The position numbers and the translations under genes are program-made. Of a stretch of DNA of 64,000 nucleotides, positions 53,401 through 60,600 are shown in pieces. Origin of the DNA: Candidatus Poseidoniaceae archaeon (lineage in GTDB: Archaea; Thermoplasmatota; Poseidoniia; Poseidoniales; Poseidoniaceae); assembly GCA_949372645.1 (NCBI GenBank), contig CASIAP010000010.1, positions 62,001 to 126,000 of the forward strand, given 5' to 3'. Position 1 is the stretch's first letter. The number at the start of each line of letters is the position of its first letter. The notes under the pieces were generated by a model that was given only the letters and a program-made list of their open reading frames with translations, was not told the origin of the DNA and ran no database searches.

Positions 53401-55358
53401 CACTCAAAGAAGACCCAGCATCTTTCCTCCCGGATGGATTCGGACCAGTGAACGTCATTCTACGGTTTGAGGAAACATTGCCGAACGAAGGCTGTGGAGA
53501 ACTTGACCCAGCCGCTCTTGGAATCCAAGGTTCTTGGGACTCTTGCCTCAGTGTGCCTGGAAATGATCACTTTAGATTGAAGATGACCAACAACGCTAAC
53601 GGATTTTCCTTTATTGGGCGAACCGCTTTGTCAGTCGACGACCAAATCGTCTACACGAGTGAAGTTAGCCCAATTACAGGCGAAATCATTCCAAAGCCGA
53701 TGGTCGTTACCGGACAATTACAAGATGAATTGGGCACCAATTTATCTAACCGCAAGATCCGCGTCAACTACGAGATGGTAAACAGTCAGTCAAACCCAAC
53801 ATCATGTTCTGCTGGAATGACTGACCTTGATGGATACTTCTCCATTCAATGTCCCCTTTCAGACGTTTCAGCTGGAAAGGCAAAGGTCATCGTTACCTAT
53901 TCATCCTATGATAACAATGATGCTTATCGATACCAGAACGACACCTATGAAACAGAATTTGATGTCTTTTCGAATTCAACCCTTGCTTTGAGCGAAGTAG
54001 GACCTTTCAAGGCCAGCGTCGAGACCTGGACTGCACCGAACACGACTGAATACCCTGTGCTTTACCTCAAGGAATCATTCCACATCGATGCAAAATTGAT
54101 GCAATCGAATGGCCAGTATGTTGGTGGAAAGTGCTTGAACATCTACCTCGACCCCGAGCAGAACATTCGCCCTATTTCCACAATCCGTACCAGTGAGATT
54201 GATGGTACGATCGAATGGTTCAGTGGCGACCGAAGTCAAAACTCGAACGGGCGCGGTGTCGAAACTACAGGTGGTAAATTGGAAGGCTTCCGCACACTTC
54301 GTATTGCCTTTGAACCAGATCTCAACGTCCCTGGTGGCTGCGATAAAGACTCCTCGAACGTCTTGAACGGCTCACATGTCGATCAACTTGTTCTGGTTCG
54401 TTCTCGAATTGATTTGCAAGTTAAGCAAACATGGAGCCACACAGGAGATAACGGACTGGACAACGATGACCCTGTAATTGGGTCCATCGCCCTTTTGCGT
54501 GACCGACTCGATCTTGCTGTAGAAAACGAAGAGGTTTGGTTCGTACGCCAATATTGGTCTGAAGAACTCAGTGAATGGGTTGTTGAAGGGACCAATAAGT
54601 CGCAAACGAATGAGCAAGGTATTGCAAACTTTGAATGGCCCTTCGGTGGCCAAACCTGTGATGGAGTACCATGTGCAGGTAAATGGAGAATTATTGCATA
54701 TTATCCTGGTTCGACATACTTTGAAGAATCCCTCGATAATGTAACGCATGATGTCATTTGGTCGGAAGCGAAGATAATTGATGCTAAGTCAGGGTTCTTC
54801 ACTCCAGCGAAGACGATGGCATTCGTATTGATCGCAATGGCGTTATTGATCGCTGGTGCAATCTACTACCAGCGCGCACAAGCTCGACGTCAAGTACAAG
54901 CTCTCAAGGGGATTTTGACCGACACGATGATGCAACTTGAAGCGAGTAACGAATACATCGCAGCCATTTTCGATTGCTACAAGAATCTAGTCAAGCACTT
55001 CAAGCGCTATGGTTTTATGAAGAAGGTCTACGAAACCACTCGTGAATTCGAAACTGCAGTCCGTACTGCATTCAACATGGTGCCTTCAGATCAACTGAAC
55101 CTTTTCTTATCGGTCTTTGAAGAAGCACGCTATTCAGATCACAACATCGATGCAAGCCACCGAGACCGAGCATTGCAAACTTTGGATGCTATCGTTCGTT
55201 CACTCACCGTCGCCTTAGGCGAAGGTGGTATGGTTGAACGCAAAGATTTGGTGAACCTGTATGACAAGCAAACAAAGGCTGGCGAATTCGTCGCAGCTGA
55301 TGGAACAGTTCGTCAAGCAGGAATCGTTGAAGGCGAAGGAACAGATTTCAAAATCTGA
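47469..55358 (+). CDS. Giant TSP3-repeat surface protein with DUF4129-like cytoplasmic domain
   Basis: This is a 2629-residue single-pass surface protein. ATG 47469 has GAGGTG just upstream, and a signal helix lies at about residues 17-35. From about 118 to 1205 it has TSP3-like repeats (DHDNDGIxD, DxDDDNDGI), binding many calcium ions. From about 1205 to 2440 it has Ig-like and carboxypeptidase-regulatory-like beta domains, for example TTVQAQLVDNSGQPVRNMPV near 1757 and VVTGQLQDELGTNLSNRKIR near 2079. A membrane helix lies at about 2448-2470. The cytoplasmic part of about 155 residues contains a coiled segment and a DUF4129-like ending (REFETAVRTAFNMVPSDQLN then EEARYSDHNI). This suggests a long calcium-stiffened stalk coupled to an intracellular module. 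The downstream gene at 55300 overlaps its 3' end. Confidence 0.85.
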   Translation: MLSKIQLETISQRQKLTMSMTIIILLLTSTMLGIVQDFSAEETTPTLLFSEGEQITQASAQLAVQTGQGSFNGDQDMWQLEDHPVLSDLMWADPGVAAGIISDQSAIAAIMPYYSTLLEESNKEDHDNDGINDLNDLDDDNDGIYDLLERFDGCYGTDPFDHDNDGIPDAEDWDDDNDGILEGPIDIEALEALGLDPRNVSTDRRLDPSIIHPWTGQAVGGNYYADQNPMDHDNDGVTDEDSDGSGPGSYDEDDDNDARIDQFKWPCDLDSDGIQDYFDADDDDDGVDDITDSHPYDASVTTTHAQAGNLYDDPVNWDFNSYRVYSGGINFLTWELNRVNAVNAPSVTSLAPNGVPAFTTIIDGDLDGDGIPNFLDPDNDNDDTPDSSDTDDDNDGILDMSDPDDDNDGIPDTCSNIDVNGDMLNDYTRANSSPYQTPGGDTDGIAGIDCEMDYDQDLDDDRLRPFDQNYNAIYDWLDTDMGGTQSPDNLGDISVSGDANNFEYDTDNDQISNENDSFPLDKSSDVVLWNCPTIANPNPIAPDSRCNTQRASYSQFNDWDGDGINNWIDVDDDNDGIIDPLDIDWDCDFDNDGDLHAINGALYRDDGPNSVDSDIDGDGLENDIDWDDDNDGISDLYDPDDGNCGVVDYDANDNFANPYYPVADGGSLDGSQDSTPYSDNATDHWNLVFWHNPFSDVVLDYNGYDSTTTPATPGTVPEYYWFLFARWSPYNGGNDWDIDTDGDSLSNGLDIDQDADGMPDWWDQDEGNDGLLDTDDLKMGGTFNMSQCGWSAGNSGAGFVCGYNYATLYHMPLNGVNAQFGSPYSTRPDAFINQGATTGGSSGNWSCTPGAQGGCYHYDFGGDDTIESGITHFQMLNNRDAFITWIGLEVGIWQWTSDNGVVADFPDELGADLINNSVDGDIDGDFTNSTIDLDDDYDSVYDWYDVDDDNDGIWDFFEIDVDDDLDNDANQENSNFFSGTNCMDNDDDGNDADVDDDGYFQAVWDRGILSQGLIQPTLYDVDNDNDAVPDAEDPDDDNNGILDSVQETLPNCFWGEEQSPFDNDNDGIVDWADDDWDADGLLNADELAISLTAAFDHDNDGQRDDIDTDDDEDGMLDDDEVLLWPTRFNRNSTNPWDHDDFGDGEGLANLLDAGTGPDAIDNDDDNDTLVDADFDHLEENETGFACYGGAESSDWDHDNNCVLDRDDKAPTFITLNLPDTLWIDAQSPSIFSGHVDWINPITGALESAVGMPVQVQIEWADNGTTALETINVLTTVTGNFTVGQFIYPEDLTVGDNTTYRVYAIVTEMFAFNGNESQSYYLGAEANLTADIYLDSYFRSDEQPFWIDMWSYYTADLQRGIFDNLVPNVPFTFSVRGGIFGNYTHPTNFTGLGGNGYRAGSNGLVSVTFVQNIGINGLWKQIQWNSTRDNGIGQVPGGYEEVAWDENDKELKPLLDGSGEIISYDYTNTSLPAGEYQVTVHAQPEIATEWPFPYLHGDSTEPQGIRVMHRMNIEAQMILDGVNPVYWYNSSINNGDGTFGNWATLFHAEALNGAGLDFNDYTKLHIQSKNWDGNASNLTGPESQLRNFITTNSTHWFISLVNGGDSDLPPCGAVDPTDPDSLIRCEIVPQMNTGEELVVTGSVTNRTYVPWDTDRIAFQVDSDFNGQFSPTPTETPYNELPKKACASCDAAFTYNFSWFNQYSSGTYGMRADFSNSVNYFTGNSSVLAETGAYINVTVVGTTAFQTTSVPRLYRNTSTTVQAQLVDNSGQPVRNMPVNYTWSADGRSGVNYTDDNGYFEIPFNITATDSLGNFSLQFEFAGTPLLKGNSKTQQVWVVSRTYLSVVSTDPNLRQSGDLWSFTAQVTDDNTTQIRDAGGASLDGASAPNGGLVDVIFEGIDFNGVTYRQIVATVRPSAGSITLPDVQPDKAHMCYYDGNGDGIWDRDLNLDGTLDRFEASGIFNGQAGCLQADIAPLNATALKEDPASFLPDGFGPVNVILRFEETLPNEGCGELDPAALGIQGSWDSCLSVPGNDHFRLKMTNNANGFSFIGRTALSVDDQIVYTSEVSPITGEIIPKPMVVTGQLQDELGTNLSNRKIRVNYEMVNSQSNPTSCSAGMTDLDGYFSIQCPLSDVSAGKAKVIVTYSSYDNNDAYRYQNDTYETEFDVFSNSTLALSEVGPFKASVETWTAPNTTEYPVLYLKESFHIDAKLMQSNGQYVGGKCLNIYLDPEQNIRPISTIRTSEIDGTIEWFSGDRSQNSNGRGVETTGGKLEGFRTLRIAFEPDLNVPGGCDKDSSNVLNGSHVDQLVLVRSRIDLQVKQTWSHTGDNGLDNDDPVIGSIALLRDRLDLAVENEEVWFVRQYWSEELSEWVVEGTNKSQTNEQGIANFEWPFGGQTCDGVPCAGKWRIIAYYPGSTYFEESLDNVTHDVIWSEAKIIDAKSGFFTPAKTMAFVLIAMALLIAGAIYYQRAQARRQVQALKGILTDTMMQLEASNEYIAAIFDCYKNLVKHFKRYGFMKKVYETTREFETAVRTAFNMVPSDQLNLFLSVFEEARYSDHNIDASHRDRALQTLDAIVRSLTVALGEGGMVERKDLVNLYDKQTKAGEFVAADGTVRQAGIVEGEGTDFKI

Positions 55359-55863
55359 GATTGAAGTTCCAGGCGAATTCGCCTTAACCTTCAAGGGGCC
55401 GGTGTGCTGTGGCTTGTCCATGGAAGACTGGAAGCAACTCATCGACCAAGCCATGCAAACTGAAACAGACGACACTATTGGAGCTCATGCAACCTACGGG
55501 AAAGCCGTGCGCGCAGCACTTGCACAATCGCAAATGTTGTTGGGTGACCTTGAAGCTGCCCAGATCATCGAATCGATTTATGGAGCTCTTGTTGCCTATT
55601 CTCAGCAAGTAATGCTACGGATGAAGGCTGAAGACCCTGAAATCGGCGGTGTTGACCATGCATTCCGTGCAGGTCAAGCCTACGGCGTCTCATGTGTTCT
55701 CAACCACCTCATCGATCAGTTAACCGATGTTGCAGGAACTACAGCACTTGGCGCTCTGGACGATTTCTCCGATACACTTCATGAAGAAATCATTATCCAA
55801 GGTCGAGCAGCTGGATTAACCGTGGAATTGCTTGACGCAAAGGGCGAGATACTCTACGAGTGA
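55300..55863 (+). CDS. Hypothetical soluble protein overlapping the giant surface gene
   Basis: This soluble, helical, acidic protein of 187 residues from ATG 55300 has no signal or membrane segment. A later ATG at 55420 (MEDWKQLIDQAMQTETDD) gives 147 residues and avoids the overlap of 59 bases with the upstream gene, so the start is uncertain. Conserved-looking stretches include YGKAVRAALAQSQMLLGDLE, GVDHAFRAGQAYGVSCVLNH and ALDDFSDTLHEEIIIQGRAA. No family is recognised. Translation is probably coupled with the giant surface gene, so it may act with that protein's cytoplasmic domain. It ends 152 bases before rpl18e. Confidence 0.7.
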   Translation: MEQFVKQESLKAKEQISKSEIEVPGEFALTFKGPVCCGLSMEDWKQLIDQAMQTETDDTIGAHATYGKAVRAALAQSQMLLGDLEAAQIIESIYGALVAYSQQVMLRMKAEDPEIGGVDHAFRAGQAYGVSCVLNHLIDQLTDVAGTTALGALDDFSDTLHEEIIIQGRAAGLTVELLDAKGEILYE

Positions 55864-55921
55864 ACCTTTTCAGAAGATTTATGGCGAACGCCAGAATCTG
55901 TCATCGAATCGAGAGTTTCGG

Positions 55922-55961
55922 TGCACTGCGACGCGAATGACACGGCGCCCGCGTCGGTGCA
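55922..55961 (+). other. Leader hairpin upstream of rpl18e
   Basis: CGACGCG (55929-55935) pairs with CGCGTCG (55950-55956) around a 14-base loop. TGCAC (55922-55926) pairs with GTGCA (55957-55961) beyond a 2-base bulge. It sits 54 bases before the rpl18e ATG. Ribosomal protein leaders often bind a product of the operon to limit synthesis; such a role here is inferred. Confidence 0.5.
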
Positions 55962-56014
55962 TTGATAATGGGATGGCCGGTCGGCGAATTGCTTCAAAGC
56001 ATCGAGGGAGTCAA

Positions 56015-56380
56015 ATGAGTAATCCGATACGTAAGACAAACGCAAGATTGGTTGATGTAATCAGCCAGTTGAAAGCCCAGTCTCGCGACACCGGTGCCGC
56101 TGTTTGGCGAGATGTGGCCATGCGACTCTCTAAGAGTCGCAAGAATTGGGCACAGCCGAACTTGAGCCGCGTGAGTCGCTACGCCCCAGAGGGTGCAACC
56201 ATCCTCGTACCAGGCAAGCTACTCGGCTCAGGTGAACTGTCCGCAAACCACACGATCGCCGCCTACAGTGTCAGCAATGGTGCACGTGAGAAGATAGAAG
56301 CCGCTGGTGGTCGAGTTATGACCTACAGCGAGCTGATGAACGAAAACCCATCTGGAACGGGGGTTGTTATCCTTGGATGA
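56015..56380 (+). CDS. rpl18e: Large-subunit ribosomal protein L18e (eL18)
   Basis: This 121-residue protein of the archaeal and eukaryotic large ribosomal subunit begins MSNPIRKTNARLVDVISQLK. It contains family stretches such as WRDVAMRLSKSRKNWAQPNL, VPGKLLGSGELS, YSVSNGAREKIEAAGGRVMT and a GTGVVILG end. ATG 56015 follows GGAG; a frame back to 55832 is rejected because it crosses the preceding gene and adds non-family sequence. It is the first gene of the archaeal L18e-L13-S9-RpoN cluster, which is strong evidence for an archaeal genome, and overlaps rpl13 by a few bases. Confidence 0.97.
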   Translation: MSNPIRKTNARLVDVISQLKAQSRDTGAAVWRDVAMRLSKSRKNWAQPNLSRVSRYAPEGATILVPGKLLGSGELSANHTIAAYSVSNGAREKIEAAGGRVMTYSELMNENPSGTGVVILG

Positions 56381-56858
56381 AACAACCTATGTTTTTGATG
56401 CGAACGAACTGATTCTCGGTCGTCTCGCTTCAGCAACAGCAGATATTCTGCTCAAAGCAGCCCGTGACAACCGTGATGACAAAGTAATCATCATCAACGC
56501 AGAGCATGCAATTGTCTCTGGTCGCCCACGCTCAGTTCTCAACAACTATCACGCCAAGTATAAGTTGAATCACGCACGTAAAGGTCCGTTTTTCCCACGT
56601 ATGCCTGACATGATTCTCAAGAGAGCAGTCCGTGGAATGTTACCTTACCAAAAGATCAGCAGTGGTCGCCGAGCACTCCGCAATTTGCGTGTTGAAATCG
56701 GTTGTCCTGCCCATTTGTCTGGTGACCTTCCTGAAGGCCACGTTCATGGTGATACCACAAAATTCCGCAAAGACCTTCCAGAGCGATTCATTACTCTTGG
56801 AGATATTAGCGCCGACCTTGGCGCACCATCCCACCGTTGGACCGGAGGTGAGCAATGA
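56373..56858 (+). CDS. rpl13: Large-subunit ribosomal protein L13 (uL13)
   Basis: This is a 161-residue L13, which assembles early on 23S rRNA. The family pattern is clear: VFDANELILGRLASATADIL, VIIINAEHAIVSGRP, GPFFPRMPDMILKRAVRGML and FITLGDISADLG. No ATG fits in frame; the start is a TTG, most likely 56373 with GGGGG 9-12 bases upstream, or 56364. The start overlaps the stop of rpl18e and the stop overlaps the ATG of rps9 (ATGA), so the three are translationally coupled. Confidence 0.95.
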   Translation: MDETTYVFDANELILGRLASATADILLKAARDNRDDKVIIINAEHAIVSGRPRSVLNNYHAKYKLNHARKGPFFPRMPDMILKRAVRGMLPYQKISSGRRALRNLRVEIGCPAHLSGDLPEGHVHGDTTKFRKDLPERFITLGDISADLGAPSHRWTGGEQ

Positions 56859-57292
56859 TGGCTCGTAAAAAGCAAAAGTCAGTACAATCCTCTGGTAAGC
56901 GTAAGACTGCAGTTGCCCGTGCTTCACTTAAAGCAGGCAAAGGCAGAGTTCGTGTTAACAGTTCACCTATCGAAATTCTACAACCGTCTCTTGCACGCCG
57001 CAAGTCAATGGAACCATTGATTATTGCAGATGCCATGAACCGATTGAGCAAAGTCGACATTAACATCACCACCCTTGGTGGAGGAATAATGGGTCAGACT
57101 GACGCTATTCGTACCGCAATCGCCCGTGGCCTTGTTCTCTACAATGGCGGCGCAGAAGGTATCGATGAAGAACTTCGAGAAGAATACCTTCGCTTCGACC
57201 GTAGCCTTTTGGTTAACGATCCACGACGCAAGGAAGCCAAGCACCAACTCGGACGTGGTGCTCGTCGTAAGAAGCAAAAGTCCTATCGATGA
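56855..57292 (+). CDS. rps9: Small-subunit ribosomal protein S9 (uS9)
   Basis: This 145-residue S9 contains SGKRKTAVARASLKAGKGRV near its start and VDINITTLGGGIMGQTDAIR, AIARGLVLYN and the basic end RGARRKKQKSYR, whose terminal Arg reaches the tRNA in the P site. It starts with ATGATG at 56855, overlapping the rpl13 stop, with GGAGGTG upstream. It is the third gene in the cluster. Confidence 0.97.
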   Translation: MMARKKQKSVQSSGKRKTAVARASLKAGKGRVRVNSSPIEILQPSLARRKSMEPLIIADAMNRLSKVDINITTLGGGIMGQTDAIRTAIARGLVLYNGGAEGIDEELREEYLRFDRSLLVNDPRRKEAKHQLGRGARRKKQKSYR

Positions 57293-57301
57293 GGTGAAAT
57301 G

Positions 57302-57505
57302 ATGATTATACCAATACGATGTTTTAGTTGCGGGGGCGTTATTGCCCACAAGTGGGAAGAATTCAGTGAATTGACAGCAGCAGGTGTCGAAATGGCAGAT
57401 GCACTGGACCAAGTTGGTCTGATGCGCTACTGTTGCCGCCGTATGTATGTCGGTCACATTGACCTCATCTACGAAATCGCTCCTTTCAGCACTTCCATTC
57501 AGTGA
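57302..57505 (+). CDS. rpoN: DNA-directed RNA polymerase subunit N
   Basis: The archaeal RpoN (homologue of eukaryotic Rpb10) is a zinc-binding subunit of about 65-70 residues. Seen are the start MIIPIRCFSCGGVIAHKW, with the first Cys pair in CFSCG, and the second pair in MRYCCRRM near residue 44. ATG 57302 matches the family start; an ATG one codon earlier is also possible, and GAGGTG lies just upstream. Archaeal clusters often continue with rpoK, eno and rps2, but here a tRNA-Pro and a surface gene follow, so the cluster is cut short. Confidence 0.96.
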   Translation: MIIPIRCFSCGGVIAHKWEEFSELTAAGVEMADALDQVGLMRYCCRRMYVGHIDLIYEIAPFSTSIQ

Positions 57506-57518
57506 GACGAACCAACCC

Positions 57519-57593
57519 GGGCCCGTGGGTTAGCTTGGCCTATACTTGGCGGCTGGGGGCCGTCAGACCCCAGTTCAAATCTGGGCGGGCCCA
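57519..57593 (+). tRNA. tRNA-Pro (anticodon GGG)
   Basis: The acceptor GGGCCCG pairs exactly with CGGGCCC and the discriminator is A. The anticodon stem GGCGG/CCGTC encloses CTGGGGG, giving GGG for CCC/CCU proline codons. The T arm is CCCAG-TTCAAAT-CTGGG. No CCA is encoded. It begins 13 bases after the rpoN stop. Confidence 0.95.
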
Positions 57594-57685
57594 CTCAAAA
57601 CCATTGTGAATACTTTCGTCGATAAACTCAATTTTCCGAGACCTGTAACCTTTGGTTTGATATGGGGCTTTGATGAGTAGGCCTC

Positions 57686-60600
57686 ATGCGAACTGTTCGG
57701 GCACTGGGTTTGGCCATTCTTCTCTTGTTGACTCCCTTGTCACTTCTGGCAACACCGGCAATGGCTACAGACTCTTCAGTGAGTTCTGATACAACGTGGT
57801 CTGGAGCCGTTATTCTTCCGGGAAACGTCACCGTCATGAATGGCTCAACTCTTACGCTTTCTCCAGGGACAACGGTCGATGGTGGAGACGGATACTGGAT
57901 TCGTGTAGAGGGAACGCTCCATGCATCACAAACCGACTTTTTTTCCAACCAAACCCCTCTCACAAGCGGCTCCCATGGGGCCGGATTATGGACTGGAATT
58001 CATATCGCTACTAAAGGCCATGCGGTTTTGAATGAGGTGACAATTGAGAATGCGAAAACAGCAATCAAAGTCGAAGGTCAACTTTCAGCCCACAAAGTCA
58101 CCATCAGAGATGCCTATATCGGCATCAATGTGATCGGCTCTGCAGAGGTTGAATCACTTACTGCCCAACATATTGATTACGAAGTTGTTCGAAATTCCGG
58201 AGATTTGAATCTCTCCACAGGTATATTCAGCGATATTGCCGGTGGCCTTTGGTCAACGGGCACGAGCACCGTCGACACTGTGACTATTTCTCAAGCTGGA
58301 ACAGGTTTGCGGTCGTCAAGCGGCACCCTCTCAGCAACAGGAATTGGATTCTTCGATACAACGGTAGCCATTGCAAGCCAACAAGGAGCATCGACAACGG
58401 TAGAAAGCATTAGTGGCGAAAACATCGCACTCCTCGTTGATGCTGCTGATAGCGATGATTTGACCATCTCTAACGGCGCTGTTTCAGGACACCGCCTCCT
58501 TCTTGCGAATGGAGCAAGCGCTTTTTCAATGAACGACCTTGAATTTGAAGGAAGTCTATCTGAATCATTGCCTATCGTCGACCAAAGGTGTACCGGTACG
58601 TGCAGTTGGAATGACATCACCGTCTCGAACATTACGAATGGATTCATCCTATCGGGCTCAGGCAACCATTCCATTTCCAGCCTCAACCTTTCTGCCACAG
58701 AGCGAGGAATCGAAGGAACAGGGACCGGCCAAATCACCCTTGGTTTCATCAATCTAACAGCCGGAACCAAGGGGATAGAGTTCCGTAATCCAGATAGCAC
58801 CCTCAACGAGGTTTCTGTTGATATGATGTCATCAAACACTTCAATAGCCTATGATCTCCTTGATGGAGACCACCATTGGACTTCCGTCAGCGCGTCGAAA
58901 ACATATGCAAATCAAGACACGACTTCAATCGCCCTCAATGCCTGGTATGCAAACATCGTATTCACCTCCTTCTCAACGCTTCACTTTGGCAACGGAGTGC
59001 AGGCAAATCATGCCGAGATATCTGGTAGCTCCTTCACTGTTCAAGATGGAAAGGGTGTTGGAATTCATTTGGAGCACAGCTCCTTCACAGCCGATGCATT
59101 ACATACACGAGCATATTCTGATGGCGTCATTTTAGACAAATCATCACAACTCCATGTTTCTGATTGGATTGCAGCTACCCATACAACTCCACTCTACATT
59201 AGTACCTCTTCCACAGCCACGATTCGAGACTTCCAACCTCAAAACACCCCAACATCTTCTTCCGATGCTCTCGGCGATGGCACCCTCATCTACGGGGGGT
59301 CAACAACAGCAAGCATTTCCGTCTCTTCAGCTTCATATCTCAAAGAAACACCGGTAACGTTCAGCGACTTATCGGGGAATCCAGTTCAAGCCATGATCAG
59401 TGTCCATGGCTTCTCTATGCAAAGCGACGTCAACGGAGCGGCAACACTGCCACTTCTCAGCAGCGGTTCTTCGGTTGATGTTACACTTGCAGGCGCTGGC
59501 GTCCGCGTCATACTCTACGGTTCCCAAATGGGTCAGTCAGTACAGGTTCCAGTTATCCCTCAAGGAGATTGGACTATTTCTACAGGCCAATTCGTATTCC
59601 TCGGCCCTCGACCCGATGGATCACCTCACGTAATGTCTGGAGACCTCACCGTATCATCTGGAAGCGGCTTAGAATTGTCTGGAACTTCACTTGTTCTTCC
59701 TGCGGGAGGGAATGCCGACATTCAAGGTTCAGGAGAATTGACTGGCAGCAGTGCATCCCTTCTTTCGGACAGCCTTACTCTTGGTTTTGATTCAGTGCTT
59801 ACGCAATCGGATGGCGGGCAAGGAATGACGATTGACTCCAACCTCACTTGGGCCTGTCAAACAACTCGGAGTGTTTCAAATATCAATATCCTTGGTTCTT
59901 TCCTGCTCCAACCCGGATGTAAAGTTGAGATGCTTGAAGGAAGTGTAGAGGGGGCAGTTACAGCACGTACCAGTGCTGAACTCACCATTTTATCTTCTCT
60001 CCAACTCACCGTTCTCGATAAAGGGGATCCTGTTGAAGGCGCATCGATTTCGATTGATGGAGCATTCACGACAACTGATGCTAACGGCGAAGTTTCAACC
60101 ACAGCGACCGCCCGCCATGTCGACGATGCTTCCCAAACAGTCGGTGGTGTCAAAAATATCAATTTACAAATTGGATCATTCAGGGATTTCATCACATGGG
60201 ATTCATCGACTTCGTTTGAACACAAGTTCATGGCCTCAACAGTCACACCAGGGTCCCTCTCCAACTGGCTTGTTCTCGAAGCCCAATGGAGTCCTTATTT
60301 CCTCGATGGCGACCTTGCTGTTGAAGCATTAGGAACGCTCACCATTGATGACGGAGTTTCTCTACGTATTTCTGAAGGAAGTCACATTAGTGTCGATGGT
60401 CGGATTGATGCAGGAGCTGCAACGCTCTCCTCTACTGGCTTCGGCTCTCGTTGGGGCGGTTTTATTATGGGCGGTGCAAGCTCAACTCTCGACTTGTCAC
60501 AGACCAGTATTGTCGAAGCTTCACCGGCTCTAAGCGTTGAAAGTCAGGGGACCTTCATCGGGGACGGAATAACTATGGCACGGTCTTCGGGATCGGATCC

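Noticed and set aside
55832..56014. Upstream extension of rpl18e
   Set aside because: It overlaps the previous gene and the leader hairpin and is not part of the L18e family sequence.
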